From positions 1 through 37,940 of IMG/VR virus record IMGVR_UViG_3300048922_000465: 37,940 nucleotides of DNA. One strand, written 5' to 3'. Positions 15,390-23,917 of this stretch are shown here, in pieces. Source of the stretch: a virus. The first letter of the stretch is position 1, and each line of letters begins with the position of its first letter. Made by a program: the position numbers and the translations under genes. The notes under the pieces are model-generated. The model saw only the letters and a list, made by a program, of their open reading frames with translations. It was not told the DNA's origin and did not search any database.

Positions 15390-15976
15390 GGTGTTACGTC
15401 TCCTGAGAATTTCGCTTCGATACGCCCATCCGGGCCGGGGGATTGCAAGTTGGGGTCTGCCGGGTCGATGCAGTCCATGTTGATGGTCATGCCGGTGAAC
15501 GGTGGCAAACCGTCAAGCTCATACTCGTGCCAGGTCTCGGCGGGCTCTGCCGACGTGTTGCGACCCAGCTGGAAGTCAGAGGCGAACGTAAACCGGTAGA
15601 TCGTGCGGTTGCGGTTGATCGAGATCAGCTCACCGCCTTCGTACTCGATCAGGTCGTATTCCGGCCCAGGCTTCCAGCCGATGAGGGCACGCCATAACTC
15701 GGCGCGGAAAACGTGCACCAGGTCGGCGGCCTCCTGGCCGCGTTCGTCCTGGGTGTCGAGGACCAACACCACATCGAACTTGTCGCTGATGTCCTGCTGG
15801 ACACCGGTTTGGATGGTGTTCACACCGGCCTTGTCGCCGATGGGAATCACGTAGGCAGAAGGCCGACTGAGCTTGGCGCTTGCCGCCACGGCCTCGAAAT
15901 CAATACCGCCCGCAACCCGGCCAGCGAAGCCTGGGCAGTACTGCCGCAGCTGTGCAACGATTGGGGTAACTCGCAT
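15386..15976 (-). CDS. Tail terminator-like protein (gp37 position, 196 aa)
   Basis: The protein (MRVTPIVAQLRQYCPGFAGRVAGGIDFEAV..., SDKFDVVLVLDTQDERGQEAADLVHVFRAELWRALIGWKP) belongs to a set of phage proteins placed between the head-tail connector genes and the sheath, comparable in place to Mu gp37 and to tail terminators that cap the tail. Family membership is from layout and recall rather than a sharp motif. The ribosome site is weak (GGA). It is followed by the DUF2635 gene with a four-base overlap. Confidence 0.7.
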   Translation of the reverse strand: MRVTPIVAQLRQYCPGFAGRVAGGIDFEAVAASAKLSRPSAYVIPIGDKAGVNTIQTGVQQDISDKFDVVLVLDTQDERGQEAADLVHVFRAELWRALIGWKPGPEYDLIEYEGGELISINRNRTIYRFTFASDFQLGRNTSAEPAETWHEYELDGLPPFTGMTINMDCIDPADPNLQSPGPDGRIEAKFSGDVTP

Positions 15977-16032
15977 AGAAAAATCCAGCTGTAGAGAGCC
16001 GCCTGGGCGACCTATCTATTGGGTTGAGTTCT

Positions 16033-16554
16033 CTACCCGAGAGCATCCGCAAAGGCCCGGCTCAAGATCGCTCGAACATCCGTGCCGGAATCCTGCAGGG
16101 CATCGCTCATGTAGTTGGCTCGTGGTTCGATCCGCCATCCATTGCTCTTGCGCTCTGCGATCAACGCCGCCCGAGCACCACCGCGACGACGGTTGCTTTT
16201 GCCTCGCCCTATTCCCGGCGCCAACTTCTTAATACGGCTGCCCTGGCGCACACCGTAGTGCAGATACGCCGGGTAATAATCTTTCATGGCGCCGGTCTTG
16301 TACGGCGCGACCTTGACCATGAAACCGGAGCGGGACACCTTGAAGTTGATCGAACCCAGCAACTCGCCTGTTCGATTCAAGGGATAGCTGTCTTGGCCTC
16401 GGGCCAGGGCGATGTTCATCTGCGCCCGTTGCCGCACCAGCTTGCCGGCCTTACGCATGGCCGCACGGATCTTCTTCTTGTCGAAGGCTTCGCGTTCGAA
16501 CTTTTCGAAGCCTTCAATATGAATGTAACCGTCAACGCCAACTGAGTTAGCCAT
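16033..16554 (-). CDS. HK97 gp10-like tail completion protein (173 aa)
   Basis: The sequence (VDGYIHIEGFEKFEREAF......IRAAMRKAGKLVRQRAQMNIAL, YPLNRTGELLGSINFKV) fits the HK97 gp10 family, which completes the head-tail joint. A basic stretch (KKLAPGIGRGKSNRRRGGARAALIAERK) occupies residues ~110-140. The frame is open to 16623, but the ATG at 16554, overlapping the previous stop by eight bases, gives the family length. Confidence 0.75.
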   Translation of the reverse strand: MANSVGVDGYIHIEGFEKFEREAFDKKKIRAAMRKAGKLVRQRAQMNIALARGQDSYPLNRTGELLGSINFKVSRSGFMVKVAPYKTGAMKDYYPAYLHYGVRQGSRIKKLAPGIGRGKSNRRRGGARAALIAERKSNGWRIEPRANYMSDALQDSGTDVRAILSRAFADALG

Positions 16555-16909
16555 AGATACTGCCTCCCGCCTGGACCGCGCCCAGCTCTTCGACCTCCAG
16601 CAACGTGAAGCGGTGACCGCCATTCATGTCGGCGACCCGACGCACCCGGTAAATCGAACCACCGTGCACGACCTCATGCGCATCGCTCATGCCTTTGAGG
16701 TAGTAAAGGGTCACACGGTGGGTGATCTTCACATCGGTCTGAACTCCGTTGGCGTAGACCGCAGTCCCGACCGGCTCGATTTTTGCCCACCGCTTTTTCT
16801 GATCGGTGAACAGCGAGTCGAGCCCCAGATCCGACGCCGGGATGTCAGACCGCAACCGCAGCGTGATCCGCCGGTCCAGCTCGCCGGCACTGGGTTCAAG
16901 CATTGCCAT
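16547..16909 (-). CDS. Head-tail adaptor (stopper-like, 120 aa)
   Basis: The N-terminal GELDRRITLRLRSDIP and the pattern KRWAKIEPVGTAVYANGVQTDVKITHRVTLYYLKGM..AHEVVHGGSIYRVRRVADMNGGHRFTLLEVEEL match the phage head-tail joining family (HK97 gp7 / SPP1 gp16-like). It should form the second ring under the portal. GAGG lies eight bases before the ATG. It sits between the gp6-like connector and the gp10-like gene, the usual order. Confidence 0.88.
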   Translation of the reverse strand: MAMLEPSAGELDRRITLRLRSDIPASDLGLDSLFTDQKKRWAKIEPVGTAVYANGVQTDVKITHRVTLYYLKGMSDAHEVVHGGSIYRVRRVADMNGGHRFTLLEVEELGAVQAGGSIYG

Positions 16910-16911
16910 AG

Positions 16912-17463
16912 TCAGAACCTCGGCGGCACGGTGATCTCTGCCACCAGATGATCAAGGAACGTTGGTGGCAACTCGGCCAGCGTGTGCCCCACAAGGAACA
17001 CTTCCGGGTACCGATAAATTGTCGCAGCTGCCATCAACAGCCAATTGCGCACGCCGGGGTGAAGATCAATATCTAACCCAGCCCTGTAGCGGATGCGGAG
17101 CCGGCCCGCAGGTCGAACTGCGGGGAAGTGCAGGAAGCTTTCCCGCTGGTCCTGGCGCAGGTCAAAGGGCCCGACCTGCTCTACCCAGCTTCCATCGGCC
17201 TGCTGGGAGAACACCGTGACAACATCGCTCGCCTGGCCTACATCGAGCGCATGCCCGCTCTGCCGATCCGCTGGCCACTCTTCCTCATAAACAGCACCCC
17301 GGATGGCAGCGCCCGTTTTTGACTCGCACTGAGCGGTGACGCCGGGAATGATGATTTGTTCGATCAGCTCCGGCGCCATGTCCTCCGGCTCAACACGACA
17401 CTGGAACGCTACTTGTTCAAGCGTCAGGACCGGATCACCGAAGTACTCAATTCGACGGGCCAT
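16912..17463 (-). CDS. Head-tail connector, HK97 gp6-like (183 aa)
   Basis: The helical N-terminal part (LTLEQVAFQCRVEPEDMAPELIEQIIIPGVTAQCESKTGAAIRGAVYEEEWPA) and the C-terminal WLLMAAATIYRYPEVFLVG are typical of gp6/gp15-like connectors that form the ring directly beneath the portal. The middle beta part is longer than in the shortest members. It lies just upstream of the adaptor gene with a two-base gap. The ribosome site is weak. Confidence 0.85.
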   Translation of the reverse strand: MARRIEYFGDPVLTLEQVAFQCRVEPEDMAPELIEQIIIPGVTAQCESKTGAAIRGAVYEEEWPADRQSGHALDVGQASDVVTVFSQQADGSWVEQVGPFDLRQDQRESFLHFPAVRPAGRLRIRYRAGLDIDLHPGVRNWLLMAAATIYRYPEVFLVGHTLAELPPTFLDHLVAEITVPPRF

Positions 17464-17466
17464 GAC

Positions 17467-17790
17467 TTATGGCTTCTCGTCGAGATCTTCGACTTCCTCT
17501 TCCTCCAGCTCTTCCTGCGGATTTTCCGGCGGCTCCTGCTCTGGCGGCTCTTCTTCCGGCGGATTTACTGGCTGCTGATCAACGGGCTTTTGGGCCGAAT
17601 TCTTTTTGCCGGCACCCTTCTTGCTGGCGGGCGGTGTGACTACCTTTTCAGTGGAAGCTTTTTCCACATAAAGTCTTGCCCGGCCCGCGTCGATCAGAGC
17701 ATCCGCAGCAGCAGGATCAAAGCCGGCGGTTTCCCCGATCGCGTAGCCTCGCCATTCCTTCTTGAAGGTGACGATTTTCATATCGGTCAT
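17467..17790 (-). CDS. Small protein with very acidic Pro/Glu-rich tail (107 aa)
   Basis: Residues 1-45 (MKIVTFKKEWRGYAIGETAGFDPAAADALIDAGRARLY) form a compact domain common in small phage proteins encoded beside the capsid. A Lys/Ala/Pro linker follows and the last ~35 residues are almost entirely Pro and Glu (PEEEPPEQEPPENPQEELEE and on), a disordered acidic tail. Placed between capsid and connector, it may be a head protein, but no role is proven. The first ATG has AGG seven bases upstream; a second in-frame ATG at 17781 is possible. Confidence 0.7.
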   Translation of the reverse strand: MTDMKIVTFKKEWRGYAIGETAGFDPAAADALIDAGRARLYVEKASTEKVVTPPASKKGAGKKNSAQKPVDQQPVNPPEEEPPEQEPPENPQEELEEEEVEDLDEKP

Positions 17791-17839
17791 ATTCTTACCT
17801 GCTCAAGTAGTTGGCCCCACCAAAGGCAGGGCCAGGGAA

Positions 17840-19150
17840 TTACATACCGGCACCCCAAGTAATACCGGTGCCTACGGAAATCGACTCGACGTGACGCGGG
17901 CCGAAATCGTGCTTGCTGATCACGCGGATCAGGGTCTGATCACGCTGGAACGCGCTGACGGTGTTACCTGCGCCATCCTTGTAGGAAGCTTCGGTGCTGA
18001 TCGCAATCGCCAGCGTGGTGTCTTCACCGATGTAGCAATCGGCGAAGTTCACGAAGTAGATCTCGGACTCGTTACCGCCGGCGCCCAGGTTGACCGGCAC
18101 TTGAGTGGTCAGTGCCACTGGATAGCCCTTCAACATACCGCCGTCGATTTCTGGGTAAGCCTTGTTACCGTTGCCGTCGCGCAGCGATTGCAGCCAACGG
18201 ATGGTGCGTGGCGCCATGATCCAGCCACAGCCAGCCAGATCTACGTTGGCGCCTTCAAGGCGAAGCATCATGCCGCCTAGGTACAGGTCAACGATGGCAA
18301 GCGTTGCACCAGCAGGCGCACCCATCACATTGCCAGGCAGGGCCCAGTAGCGTAGGCCCTTCGGCAACGAGCCGGTGCCAGCACCACGGATGAAGTGAAG
18401 ATCTTCCGACAGACCCATGCTGACCGCCAGATCGCTGCTGACCTGGGAGTCGATGCGCGGGTTAACGCCCGCATACGCCAACAGGTCATTGGAGATTGGC
18501 ACGATCGCAGCCGCCTTCTTGGCGGACAGCTTGAGGTCACCGAACTGCATATCGGTGATCGCAATGTCTTCCTCGGTGCCCAGGTAGGTCACCTGAGTGT
18601 TGCCCAGCACGCGGGGCATGGTCAGGTTGCCGTTGTTCAAGGGCAGGCTGATGGCGCCCATCTTGCGCACCACGGACTTAGGCCGCAGCGATTCAATGAC
18701 GCTGGTGCTGAAATTCTCTGGAACCAGCACACCGCCGGAACCCGGGGTAACAGTGGAAAGCGCCATATGCACATCGGCGCCGTAACCGCCCGTCTTGGCC
18801 ATTTCAGCTGCGACCTGCTGATTGCCGCCGGCCTGGACCATCAGGCGTACCATTTGCGCCATCGCGACACCCGGTTTGGTCGGCTCGCTATGAGTGCTGA
18901 TATGGGTGGGGGAGCCTTTGTTACCTTGCGCGCTTTCCTCGACAGGCACCGCAGCTGCTGCCGCGATTCGCTCGGCGCTCTCGGCGCGAGTGATCTTCGC
19001 GGTCAGTTCGTTGATCTGGCTTTCCAGCTGCGCAAACTGCGCGAGCTGCTCGACGGTAAGACTAGCGCCACCGGCCTCGATCTGGGCAAGGGCCTGGACC
19101 TGGGTCACCAGTTGGGCGCGTTCGCTACGCATTTGAAGTACAAGGGACAT
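17840..19150 (-). CDS. Major capsid protein, HK97 family (436 aa)
   Basis: The first ~75 residues are a coiled coil (delta domain, the scaffold that is removed by the protease), followed by a linker and the HK97 fold: GYGADVHMALSTVTPGSGGVLVPENFSTSVIESLRPKSVVRKMGA, KKAAAIVPISNDLLAYAGVN, LRYWALPGN and AYPEIDGGMLKGYPVALTTQVP. The order portal, protease, capsid is standard. The ATG has AGGAGG five bases upstream. A terminator lies between the protease gene and this one, so capsid expression may rely on antitermination or on a separate promoter not seen. Confidence 0.95.
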   Translation of the reverse strand: MSLVLQMRSERAQLVTQVQALAQIEAGGASLTVEQLAQFAQLESQINELTAKITRAESAERIAAAAAVPVEESAQGNKGSPTHISTHSEPTKPGVAMAQMVRLMVQAGGNQQVAAEMAKTGGYGADVHMALSTVTPGSGGVLVPENFSTSVIESLRPKSVVRKMGAISLPLNNGNLTMPRVLGNTQVTYLGTEEDIAITDMQFGDLKLSAKKAAAIVPISNDLLAYAGVNPRIDSQVSSDLAVSMGLSEDLHFIRGAGTGSLPKGLRYWALPGNVMGAPAGATLAIVDLYLGGMMLRLEGANVDLAGCGWIMAPRTIRWLQSLRDGNGNKAYPEIDGGMLKGYPVALTTQVPVNLGAGGNESEIYFVNFADCYIGEDTTLAIAISTEASYKDGAGNTVSAFQRDQTLIRVISKHDFGPRHVESISVGTGITWGAGM

Positions 19151-19165
19151 GGTGCCTCCTGGGCA

Positions 19166-19188
19166 TTAAAAAACCCGCACAGGGCGGG
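19166..19188 (-). terminator. Intrinsic terminator between protease and capsid genes
   Basis: Arms CCCGC/GCGGG (19174-19178 and 19184-19188) with a five-base loop are followed on the minus strand by six T, just ahead of the capsid ribosome site. Confidence 0.78.
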
Positions 19189-19212
19189 CTTCGACGACTG
19201 CCGCGAACGCGG

Positions 19213-20157
19213 TCAGATCAGTGTTTGAAGATTCAGTGCAGAAGCACGAACGGCGATACGGCTGCCCTGGCGGTTCGCCCGACTTACCGCAACGGAATGG
19301 GAGAGGTCATCAACAGCCTGTTGCGGGCTCTGCATGCGGTCGGCCAAGCCGGCACTGATGCCCGCCTGCCCGCGATACAACCCCGCCTCAGTCGCCATCA
19401 CTTGCTGTACAGACAACCCCCGGTACTCAGCAACGGCATTGACGAAGAGCTGATAGCTCTCTTGCACAACGTCGTTGAGGTACTTAAGCGACTGATCACT
19501 CAAGGGTTCGTGAGGGCTAAGGTCGTTTTTGTGGGCACCGGCAAACACCGTGGTTACCTTGACGCCCATGCCCTCTTCCATCTTGGAGCGGTCCATATGG
19601 CTGGCGATGACGCCGATGGAGCCAACGCCACTCGTCTGGCTCACTACCAGCTCGCTACAGGCCGAACCGAGTAGGTAGCCGCCGCTGTATGCCATGAAGT
19701 TGACGATACCGGTGATGGGCTTCTGCTGGGCCATCGCCCGGATATCTGCCGCCAGCTCGAAAGCGCCAACGGCAGAACCACCTGGGCTATCGATGTCCAG
19801 CACGATGCGCTCAACCATGGGGTCAGCAACGGCGTTTCGGATCTGCGCCCGCAGTTGCTCATAGCTGGTCATCGTCTCGCACATGCCGATATGGCTGCCG
19901 CGACTCACCAACACACCGCTGACCGGAATCACCTCGATACCGGTGCGGGCAATCGCAGTGCGGCGCTCTTCTTCGCGCTGGGCGATGCGGTCCATACCGT
20001 CATCCGACCAGAGGCCGGCAGCACCCGGGGCGCCGATGTTGACGATGTTCAAGCTCATCACCTGGTTGGCCCAGCGTACGCCGAGGTCCAACATATCAGG
20101 CATAACCAACAGCGGCTGATTGAACAGCAGGCTGGAGGCTCGCAGGTAGTTTTTCAT
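19213..20157 (-). CDS. Capsid maturation protease, S49/SppA family (314 aa)
   Basis: The protein has the S49 core: GVLVSRGS..., VERIVLDIDSPGGSAVGAFELAADIRAM, and the nucleophile in NFMAYSGGYLLGSAC (Ser-158). Lys-210 in AGAHKNDLSPHEPLS lies 52 residues later, the same distance as the Ser-Lys pair of SppA-type enzymes, so the catalytic dyad appears intact. It should cut the capsid delta domain during head maturation. ATGA overlap couples it to the portal gene. No signal peptide or membrane segment is seen, as expected for a phage S49 enzyme. Confidence 0.93.
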   Translation of the reverse strand: MKNYLRASSLLFNQPLLVMPDMLDLGVRWANQVMSLNIVNIGAPGAAGLWSDDGMDRIAQREEERRTAIARTGIEVIPVSGVLVSRGSHIGMCETMTSYEQLRAQIRNAVADPMVERIVLDIDSPGGSAVGAFELAADIRAMAQQKPITGIVNFMAYSGGYLLGSACSELVVSQTSGVGSIGVIASHMDRSKMEEGMGVKVTTVFAGAHKNDLSPHEPLSDQSLKYLNDVVQESYQLFVNAVAEYRGLSVQQVMATEAGLYRGQAGISAGLADRMQSPQQAVDDLSHSVAVSRANRQGSRIAVRASALNLQTLI

Positions 20158-21425
20158 TGCGCCAGAATCCTCTCAATTTCAGCGTGCTGCATTTCGAGTT
20201 GCGCGCGCACGGCGGGGTTGGTCAGGTCGGCGCCGCCTTTGCCTGCATCAACCATGTTAAGTGGTTGCAGGTAGATCTCACCGCCCGGTACCGGCGGCAT
20301 GTTCTCCAGCCGCCGAATGTCATTGACACTGAGCCAGCCCCACTGCCGTCCAATGGCATAGGCTTCATAACGGCTCTTCTGATCACCACGCAGCAACCCA
20401 GACAGGTTGAACTCGATGAAGTAGTTGCGGCGGTCACCGGGCAGCAGGAAGTCACGCATCATTGACTGCTCATGACGCTTGACCCAGGGCAACAGCGCAA
20501 ACACCACAAACTGAATCATCAGTTGCTCAAGGGTGTTGTAGTTGGACTTCTCCAGGTCGTTGACCATGGGCAACGGGATCTTGTAGATACGGGCGATATC
20601 GGTACCGGTGGTTTTGAGAATCCCCAGCACCTCGGCATCGACGTTGTTCATGGACACGGGTTTGAAGGTCATGCCCTCTTGCAACAAGGCCACCTTCTTG
20701 GCGTTATCCATACCGCCGAACTTCTGGCCCCACTGGTCAACGATTTTATCAATGCTGCCCTGATCCTTGATCGCGGGAGCTTCACGTGGTCGTTCAATCA
20801 CACCGGAGACCGTCACACCGTTGGCGAAGCTCTTGCCCGTGTACTGCCTGACAGCCTGGGCCAGCCCCAACGATTCGGCATGCACCTCAATCGGCGACAG
20901 CCCCACGTAGTGGTTTGTGCTGAACCACCGTACGTGGTGAATCATGCGCATCGGTAGCGCTTCACCTCCACCGATTCGGTAGTACGGCAGCATGTCGCCA
21001 CCCTTGAGCACCTGCACCTTGTCATTGCACAGCGGCCAAAGCGCCACGACGTTCCCGTCTTCACGACGGTCGATGAAGCTGTAACCGTTGCCCCGCAGGC
21101 CGGCGGCACCTTGCATGCACTCCATAAACTCATACGGAGTCTGGAAGCCGTTCGGCTGGTACCGAAGCACGTCATACGCAGGATGGTTGATCGCCGGCTC
21201 ACGCTGGCCCTTGTCCATGCGCTTGTACATTTCACAGGGCAACTGCCCCATGGTTTCGGCCAGCAGCGTGACGCAGTTCTGCAGGATTGGCAGGCCCAGC
21301 GCCGATTCCGGCGTGACCTTTACGCCGGAGCTGTTGCGGCCACTGCCGATCAGGCCGCGCCAGAAGCCGCCCCCCGTTTCCGTGAGGTTGCCGCGCCCTT
21401 CGCCGAGCACGCTTGAAAAGAACAT
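20154..21425 (-). CDS. Portal protein, HK97 family (423 aa)
   Basis: Family segments include SALGLPILQNCVTLLAETMGQLPCEMYKR, HPAYDVLRYQPNGFQTPYEFMECMQGAAGLRGNGYSFI, SPIEVHAESLGLAQAVRQYTGKSFANG and YNTLEQLMIQFVVFALLPWVKRHEQSM. It forms the dodecameric entry ring for DNA. The open frame extends to 21635 across a small gene in another register; the ATG at 21425 has AAGGAGG upstream and gives the family length. It overlaps nothing before it except the ribosome site within the small membrane gene. Confidence 0.94.
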   Translation of the reverse strand: MFFSSVLGEGRGNLTETGGGFWRGLIGSGRNSSGVKVTPESALGLPILQNCVTLLAETMGQLPCEMYKRMDKGQREPAINHPAYDVLRYQPNGFQTPYEFMECMQGAAGLRGNGYSFIDRREDGNVVALWPLCNDKVQVLKGGDMLPYYRIGGGEALPMRMIHHVRWFSTNHYVGLSPIEVHAESLGLAQAVRQYTGKSFANGVTVSGVIERPREAPAIKDQGSIDKIVDQWGQKFGGMDNAKKVALLQEGMTFKPVSMNNVDAEVLGILKTTGTDIARIYKIPLPMVNDLEKSNYNTLEQLMIQFVVFALLPWVKRHEQSMMRDFLLPGDRRNYFIEFNLSGLLRGDQKSRYEAYAIGRQWGWLSVNDIRRLENMPPVPGGEIYLQPLNMVDAGKGGADLTNPAVRAQLEMQHAEIERILAQ

Positions 21426-21427
21426 GC

Positions 21428-21601
21428 TCAGCCTCCTTTGGGTTTCATGGCGGCAGCTGCGCGATCCGCCAGCCAGGACCAGGACATAAGTCCGACGCCC
21501 GCGACAACACACGCAGCAGGGACGTGAACCATCGCCACGCCGCCGACCAGCAGGCAGAAGCCCAGCAGGCCGGCCAGCCAGGACACGATGACCAATTTCA
21601 T
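21428..21601 (-). CDS. Small membrane protein between terminase and portal (57 aa)
   Basis: A 57-residue frame starts at ATG 21601, overlapping the terminase stop (ATGA), and ends three bases before the portal ATG. The product MKLVIVSWLAGLLGFCLLVG and on has one or two membrane helices (about 3-20 and 24-45) and a short basic C terminus. Such a small gene at this place is seen in other HK97-like phages of Pseudomonas, with unknown role. The tight coupling on both sides supports it being real. Confidence 0.7.
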   Translation of the reverse strand: MKLVIVSWLAGLLGFCLLVGGVAMVHVPAACVVAGVGLMSWSWLADRAAAAMKPKGG

Positions 21602-23421
21602 ATACCGACCCCTTCGTCGTAAATGGATGTGCCACCGGCGCCGGCGGCTTTACCGCTTATGCCAGTGGCCATGATGGCGGCGACAATGCCGTCGATACGG
21701 CCCGTCGCCTTGGCCTTGTCGGCTTTGCGGTTGTTGGCTGGGTCAGAAACGATTACCGCGTTGCCGGCGTTCCAGGTCATGACGGGGTTACCGTCATGTC
21801 GCAGGGTTTCGACTGTCTCGCTTTCGACCAACTCCCACTCGCTGGGGTCGAGGTCAATCACGCCGTCGCCCTCAGTCTCGGGAGCGAGGCCAAGCAGGCG
21901 CCGTTCAAACTCGTCAACGGCTGGGCCCATGTCCTTGAAGCCTTGGCCGAAGCCCACCATTTCGGGCAGCGTGATGTCGTATTCCGACATCAGTTGCAGA
22001 AGGTCTTCGATCCGCCAACGGTCGTAGGCGATGCGCTCCACGCCGAAGTACGCGGTGATCGTGACCAGGCGTCGCAGTACATGGAGCTTGCTGATCGCCC
22101 GCCCAGGTGTTGTTTCAAGGTGCCCCGCCTTGACCCACATTGCATAGGGCACCTTGTCGCGATCCTCTCGGCCTTGCAGATCGTCGTCCGGGATCCAGAA
22201 GTACGGCAGTACCCGCCAGTGCGGATCGTGCGGCGCGGGCCAGAACAACAGAACGAACGCGGTCAGATCCGTGGTGCTCGCCAAGTCCAACCCGCCGACA
22301 CAGCGCCGGTTGCGCAACATCCGCATAGGCACGCGCTCTTCTGCCTGCTTCCAAACAGCCCAGGAAATCCACGGGGCGTCAGCCTGGGTCCACTCACAGA
22401 AGTTGAGGCGCCGCACCACGGACTCTTGAGCCGGCAGCCCTCGGGCAGCTTTGACCTGCTCACGCAAGTACTTGCGACCTGGGATGCCGTCGGCCTGGCC
22501 TTCTGCGATGTGATCGAGCGAGGGGTTGACCTTCGCCCAGCAGCTTTCGTCTTTGAATGGATCATCGCCCTCGTCGAGCGAACAGATGAAGGCAAAGAAG
22601 CTGTCGTCATCCTCAATGCCCGCGCAGATCCGCACGCCCAGGTCATGGTACTGACCACACACCGTTTTCTTGTCGGAGCCACTGTTGGTGATCATCACCA
22701 CCATGGCCTTGCGGCGGTTCTTGGTACCCGCGCGCATCATGTTCACGGTGGCGGCGGTTTTGTGTTCGTGCACTTCATCAAGCAGGCCGATGTGGGGCCG
22801 AGGGCCTGACTTGCCTTCGTCGGCACTGATCGGCCGGAAAAACGAATTAGTGTTGGGGTAGAATAGGTTCCACACCTTTTCGTCACGGCCCGACTGCACC
22901 AGGCGAGATCGGAGTTTGGTGGACATGTCGACCATCGACACGGCGTCACGAAACAGGATCATTGCCTGGTCACGTTTGGTCGCAGCGGCATAGATCTCGG
23001 CGCGTTGCTCGCCATCCGACACCAAGCCATACAGGCCAATACCAGCCACCAGCGGGCTTTTTCCCGAGCCCTTACCGGTTTCGATGTAGCCCAGACGGAA
23101 GCGGCGGAAACCGTCCACCGTCATCCAGCCGAACAGACTGCCGATGACAAAGGCTTGCCAAGGAGCGAGCAAGAACGGCATGCCTTCGTAGTCGCCGCCG
23201 TTGAGGCAAAGCACCTCTTCGAAAAAACCTATGGCTCGGTTGGCCTTGCCCAGATCCCAAATCAAGCCACGCGCTGGCCCGTGTTTGAGGTCTTGCAGGT
23301 GCCGCTTGCAGGCATTGCGAACATCAGGGCCAGCGACAATATCGCCAGCCAACACCGCCAGGGCAAACGCGCTGACGCGATCATCAGTTGAAGTACTTGT
23401 CTGCGGCGTCTCGTTGCTCAT
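21598..23421 (-). CDS. terL: Terminase large subunit (607 aa)
   Basis: The Walker A motif GKGSGKS is at about residues 116-122 (GYIETGKGSGKSPLVAG) and Walker B is LLDE (about 213-216) in IGLLDEVHEHK. The C-terminal nuclease half contains GGLDLASTTDLTAF with an acidic metal-binding site and VERIAYDRWRIEDLLQ. The family is the HK97-type terminase that pairs with a P27-like small subunit. An in-frame GTG at 23436 is an alternative start; the ATG at 23421 has GGTGA ten bases upstream. It overlaps the small subunit gene by 38 bases. Confidence 0.94.
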   Translation of the reverse strand: MSNETPQTSTSTDDRVSAFALAVLAGDIVAGPDVRNACKRHLQDLKHGPARGLIWDLGKANRAIGFFEEVLCLNGGDYEGMPFLLAPWQAFVIGSLFGWMTVDGFRRFRLGYIETGKGSGKSPLVAGIGLYGLVSDGEQRAEIYAAATKRDQAMILFRDAVSMVDMSTKLRSRLVQSGRDEKVWNLFYPNTNSFFRPISADEGKSGPRPHIGLLDEVHEHKTAATVNMMRAGTKNRRKAMVVMITNSGSDKKTVCGQYHDLGVRICAGIEDDDSFFAFICSLDEGDDPFKDESCWAKVNPSLDHIAEGQADGIPGRKYLREQVKAARGLPAQESVVRRLNFCEWTQADAPWISWAVWKQAEERVPMRMLRNRRCVGGLDLASTTDLTAFVLLFWPAPHDPHWRVLPYFWIPDDDLQGREDRDKVPYAMWVKAGHLETTPGRAISKLHVLRRLVTITAYFGVERIAYDRWRIEDLLQLMSEYDITLPEMVGFGQGFKDMGPAVDEFERRLLGLAPETEGDGVIDLDPSEWELVESETVETLRHDGNPVMTWNAGNAVIVSDPANNRKADKAKATGRIDGIVAAIMATGISGKAAGAGGTSIYDEGVGI

Positions 23422-23917
23422 TGGGGAATAGCTCACCTTGCGGCGCCGGCGATGTTTTCAGATTGCGCCGGGACATAGGCGACAGGCCGAACTGAGCCCC
23501 GGCGGCGTTGGCGCGCTTTTCGGCGTCGTTCGCGAGTTGGCGAAGGACGTGCATTTGCTGCGCGCCGGTTTTGAAGGTCTGGATGTCGCCGCCCAGGACA
23601 TCATCAGAAGCGGCGTTGCGCTTCGTGATCAGCCGCTGGTACCGGCGCCAATCGGCGGTCGCCTGGCAGTAGGTCGCCAGCGCCATCGAATCCAATTTGG
23701 AAACGATGCCCAGGGAAATCAGCGCCGGCACCAGTTGCTCCCACTCGGCGACTGCATCAGCAGAAAGCACGTCCGGCATAGGTGGAGCGCCAACTGGCAC
23801 TGGCGGCGCTGCGACTTGAGCCAGCAGATCGCTGACGTTTTCGCGCCCCCGATTTCCTTGCAACAATTTCAGCGCCGCCGGCGTTCCGGGGCGACCCGAG
23901 TTTCCGTTTCCGGCCAT
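23384..23917 (-). CDS. terS: Terminase small subunit, P27 family (177 aa)
   Basis: The start GRPGTPAALKLLQGNRGRE is the hallmark of P27-type small terminases, followed by PPMPDVLSADAVAEWEQLVPALISLGIVSKLDSMALATYCQATADWRRYQ and a conserved C-terminal GLSPMSRRNLK segment. It recognises the packaging site and recruits the large subunit. The ribosome site AGGGG is seven bases before the ATG. Its upstream gap (23918-24069) is C-rich and is a likely place for the packaging start, but no site is identified. Confidence 0.92.
   Translation of the reverse strand: MAGNGNSGRPGTPAALKLLQGNRGRENVSDLLAQVAAPPVPVGAPPMPDVLSADAVAEWEQLVPALISLGIVSKLDSMALATYCQATADWRRYQRLITKRNAASDDVLGGDIQTFKTGAQQMHVLRQLANDAEKRANAAGAQFGLSPMSRRNLKTSPAPQGELFPNEQRDAADKYFN

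Noticed and set aside
18395-22809. Long plus-strand frames opposite capsid, portal and large terminase (up to 337 codons)
   Set aside because: They are antisense shadows of GC-rich genes with strong families on the minus strand and have His/Arg/Gln-rich compositions without domains.
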